DNA of 64,000 nt from contig JALFLK010000029.1 in NCBI GenBank assembly GCA_022774755.1, positions 1 through 64,000 of the forward strand, written 5' to 3'. The first letter of the stretch is position 1; each line of letters starts with the position of its first letter. Shown here in pieces: positions 62,522 to 64,000 of the stretch. The DNA comes from a bacterium. GTDB taxonomy: Bacteria; Bacillota; Clostridia; Oscillospirales; Acutalibacteraceae. A model generated the notes under the pieces. It did no database searches and was not told where the DNA came from. It saw only the letters and a list, made by a program, of their open reading frames with translations. The position numbers and the translations under genes were made by a program.

Positions 62522-63733
62522 TTATTCCGTAACCTTTGCGTTTACGGCTCCGTCGCTTAGAGTAAGCGTAAGCAAATCGCCTTGTTTTAATTCCTTAACA
62601 GAAGATACCATATTGTCGTCCTTTTGTATAAGGCCGTAGCCTCTTTTTAACACCGACAAAGGGTTAAGGGCTTCAAGGTGCGAAGCGGCGGAGCTTAATT
62701 TATTGGTATAGCTGTTAATGCTTTCGGCGGAATAAGCCGACAGCTTTTCTTTTGCAACTGACAGCTTTTTTTGGCAGTCTGAAAAAACAGCCGAAAATCT
62801 CTTTGGATTAAGCGAAGCCGAATAAAGGCTTAAATCGCTTTTACATCTGTTTAGCTTAGCTTCTGCAAGGGAAGATAAATACTGATGCTGTGATGCGTAA
62901 TAGGATAAAAGCTCCTTTTTATCGGGCACAGCAAGCTCAGCGGCGGCTGACGGCGTGGGAGCACGCAAATCCGACACAAAATCGCAGATTGTAAAATCGG
63001 TTTCGTGACCTACCGCAGAAATAACCGGTGTCTTGCAGGCAAATATTGCGTCAGCCAAAGCTTCGCTGTTAAACGCCCACAAATCTTCTATTGAACCGCC
63101 TCCTCTGCCGATAATAATTACATCGGCAAGGTGGTTTTCGTCCATTTTTTTAAGGGCGGAAACAAGCTGTTGCGGTGCGCTGTCACCCTGAACAAGAACA
63201 GGTGCCATTACGATATTGATACCGGAAAAACGCCTTGTAAGTATCGTCTTAATATCCTGCACCGCCGCACCTGTGGGAGATGTAATAACTCCCACGGTTT
63301 TGGGGAATTTGGGTATCGGCTTTTTTCTTTCTTTATCAAAATATCCTTTTTTATCAAGCTTATCTTTTAGCTGTTCATAAGCAAGCGCCAAAGCTCCTAC
63401 ACCGTCGGGCTGCATTGTTTCGATATACAGCTGGTACTGCCCCGTTGGCTCGTAAACTGTTACTCTTCCGCAGACAATAACCTTCATTCCGTTTTGGGGA
63501 GCAAATTGCAGTCTTTTGGCATTGCCTGCAAACATAACAGCTTTGATAACGGACTTTTCATCCTTTAAAGAGAGATAAATATGTCCGCTTTTGTAATGGT
63601 CAACAAGGTTGGAGATTTCTCCCGTAACAAACACGGCGTTTAAGTTCATATCTCCGTCTAAAAGGGATTTCACATAATAATTAAGCTGTGATACCGTTAT
63701 CGTCTTCGGAGTATTAAATTGAGGATTTATCAT
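62522..63733 (-). CDS. xseA: Exodeoxyribonuclease VII large subunit
   Basis: The 403-residue protein has an N-terminal OB fold (VTGEISNLVDHYKSGHIYLSLKDE), the catalytic core (GVITSPTGAAVQDI, IIGRGGGSIEDLWAFN, SAVGHETDFTICDFV) and a C-terminal coiled coil. It degrades single-stranded DNA. The small subunit xseB usually follows, but here dnaE does. The start overlaps the upstream Kae1-like gene by 20 bp. Confidence 0.96.
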   Translation of the reverse strand: MINPQFNTPKTITVSQLNYYVKSLLDGDMNLNAVFVTGEISNLVDHYKSGHIYLSLKDEKSVIKAVMFAGNAKRLQFAPQNGMKVIVCGRVTVYEPTGQYQLYIETMQPDGVGALALAYEQLKDKLDKKGYFDKERKKPIPKFPKTVGVITSPTGAAVQDIKTILTRRFSGINIVMAPVLVQGDSAPQQLVSALKKMDENHLADVIIIGRGGGSIEDLWAFNSEALADAIFACKTPVISAVGHETDFTICDFVSDLRAPTPSAAAELAVPDKKELLSYYASQHQYLSSLAEAKLNRCKSDLSLYSASLNPKRFSAVFSDCQKKLSVAKEKLSAYSAESINSYTNKLSSAASHLEALNPLSVLKRGYGLIQKDDNMVSSVKELKQGDLLTLTLSDGAVNAKVTE

Positions 63734-64000
63734 CTATATCACTTCTGTATGCAAGGTATGCAATTCCTGCGGCATTATCGCAGGAATACTCGGGCTGAGC
63801 GAAAACGCAGTCGAATTTTTTAGACAGGTTTTCTCTGATTATCAAATCGGACATAACTCCGCCGGCGTAAACCACCGGAGCACCCTTGTGGATTTCAAGC
63901 ATAAATTCTGTCATAGCCGAGATGGTTTCTTCAATGAATTTAAGGCAGTAATTTGCAACATATTCTTTTGGTTTTCCGCCTTCAAAAAGCTTTTGACATT
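63714..64000 (-). CDS. Kae1/TsaD-like (peptidase M22 family) protein, C-terminal part
   Basis: Only the last 95 or so residues are inside the window. VVYAGGVMSDLIIRENL and the closing CDNAAGIAYLAY match the C-terminal ASKHA-fold part of the TsaD/Kae1 family. Short paralogues of TsaD often precede xseA in Clostridia. Whether this one is enzymatic cannot be judged from the fragment. Confidence 0.75.
   Translation of the reverse strand, partial: CQKLFEGGKPKEYVANYCLKFIEETISAMTEFMLEIHKGAPVVYAGGVMSDLIIRENLSKKFDCVFAQPEYSCDNAAGIAYLAYRSDIDDKSSI

Noticed and set aside
62522-63733. Search for xseB after xseA
   Set aside because: The 21-bp gap between xseA and dnaE leaves no room. The small subunit must lie elsewhere or be missing.

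Overview
The window is bacterial and most likely comes from a Clostridia gut bacterium of the Ruminococcaceae/Oscillospiraceae type. The evidence is a sporulation gene (spoIIR), the Gram-positive nuclease pair addA-addB, a HrcA/CIRCE-type groESL operon, a clostridial-looking 6S RNA, a DUF1292 protein and a tryptophan/tyrosine-family ABC transporter. No species is claimed.

Bases 1-25128 hold a tandem array of three related integrative mobilizable elements (E1 <1-4323, E2 4313-15696, E3 15686-25128) at the 3' end of guaA. Each has the same backbone on the minus strand: an excisionase-like HTH, a tyrosine integrase, a MobC-like protein, a RepA-like ATPase, a MobV relaxase and TnpV (E1's last two lie outside the window). 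A divergent XRE-family regulator sits on the plus strand. An 11-bp core (ATTCCCACTCG) borders each element. Beside each core lie paired 7-bp arm repeats at 11-bp spacing whose sequence is specific to each element: GTTGCCA in E1, GTTGTCA in E2, AGTATCA in E3. The base just outside the core completes the guaA stop codon, which would be TGA, TAG or TAA depending on the element.

The cargo differs. E1 carries a SAM methyltransferase. E2 carries a HEPN-motif protein and a probable type II restriction-modification cluster: a controller protein with C-boxes, two PD-(D/E)XK-like proteins and two cytosine-5 methyltransferases. E3 carries another HEPN-motif protein and a two-gene unit that I consider the most novel part of the window. 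One of its proteins is a RuvB-like AAA+ domain without Walker motifs fused to an Mrr nuclease. The other is an FtsK/SpoIIIE gamma DNA-reading domain plus a dead FtsK-type motor fused to a close copy of the same Mrr nuclease.

Bases 25116-64000 are core chromosome. They contain a purine operon (purC-purF-purB-purA-guaA, minus strand), tRNA-Leu(CAA), trmO, an aspartate carbamoyltransferase with a PyrI-type zinc tail, an IS200 transposase remnant, an LCM-type methyltransferase, addAB, spoIIR, ispE, an aminotransferase with an Lrp regulator, a LURP-one-like protein, nadE, two polysaccharide genes, a DUF1292 gene, 6S RNA, gpsA, groESL with CIRCE, a BAX-inhibitor gene whose 5' end is cut by an in-frame stop, a three-gene ABC transporter, dnaE, xseA and the 3' end of a Kae1/M22-like gene.

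All identifications come from reading motifs. No database search or folding program was run.
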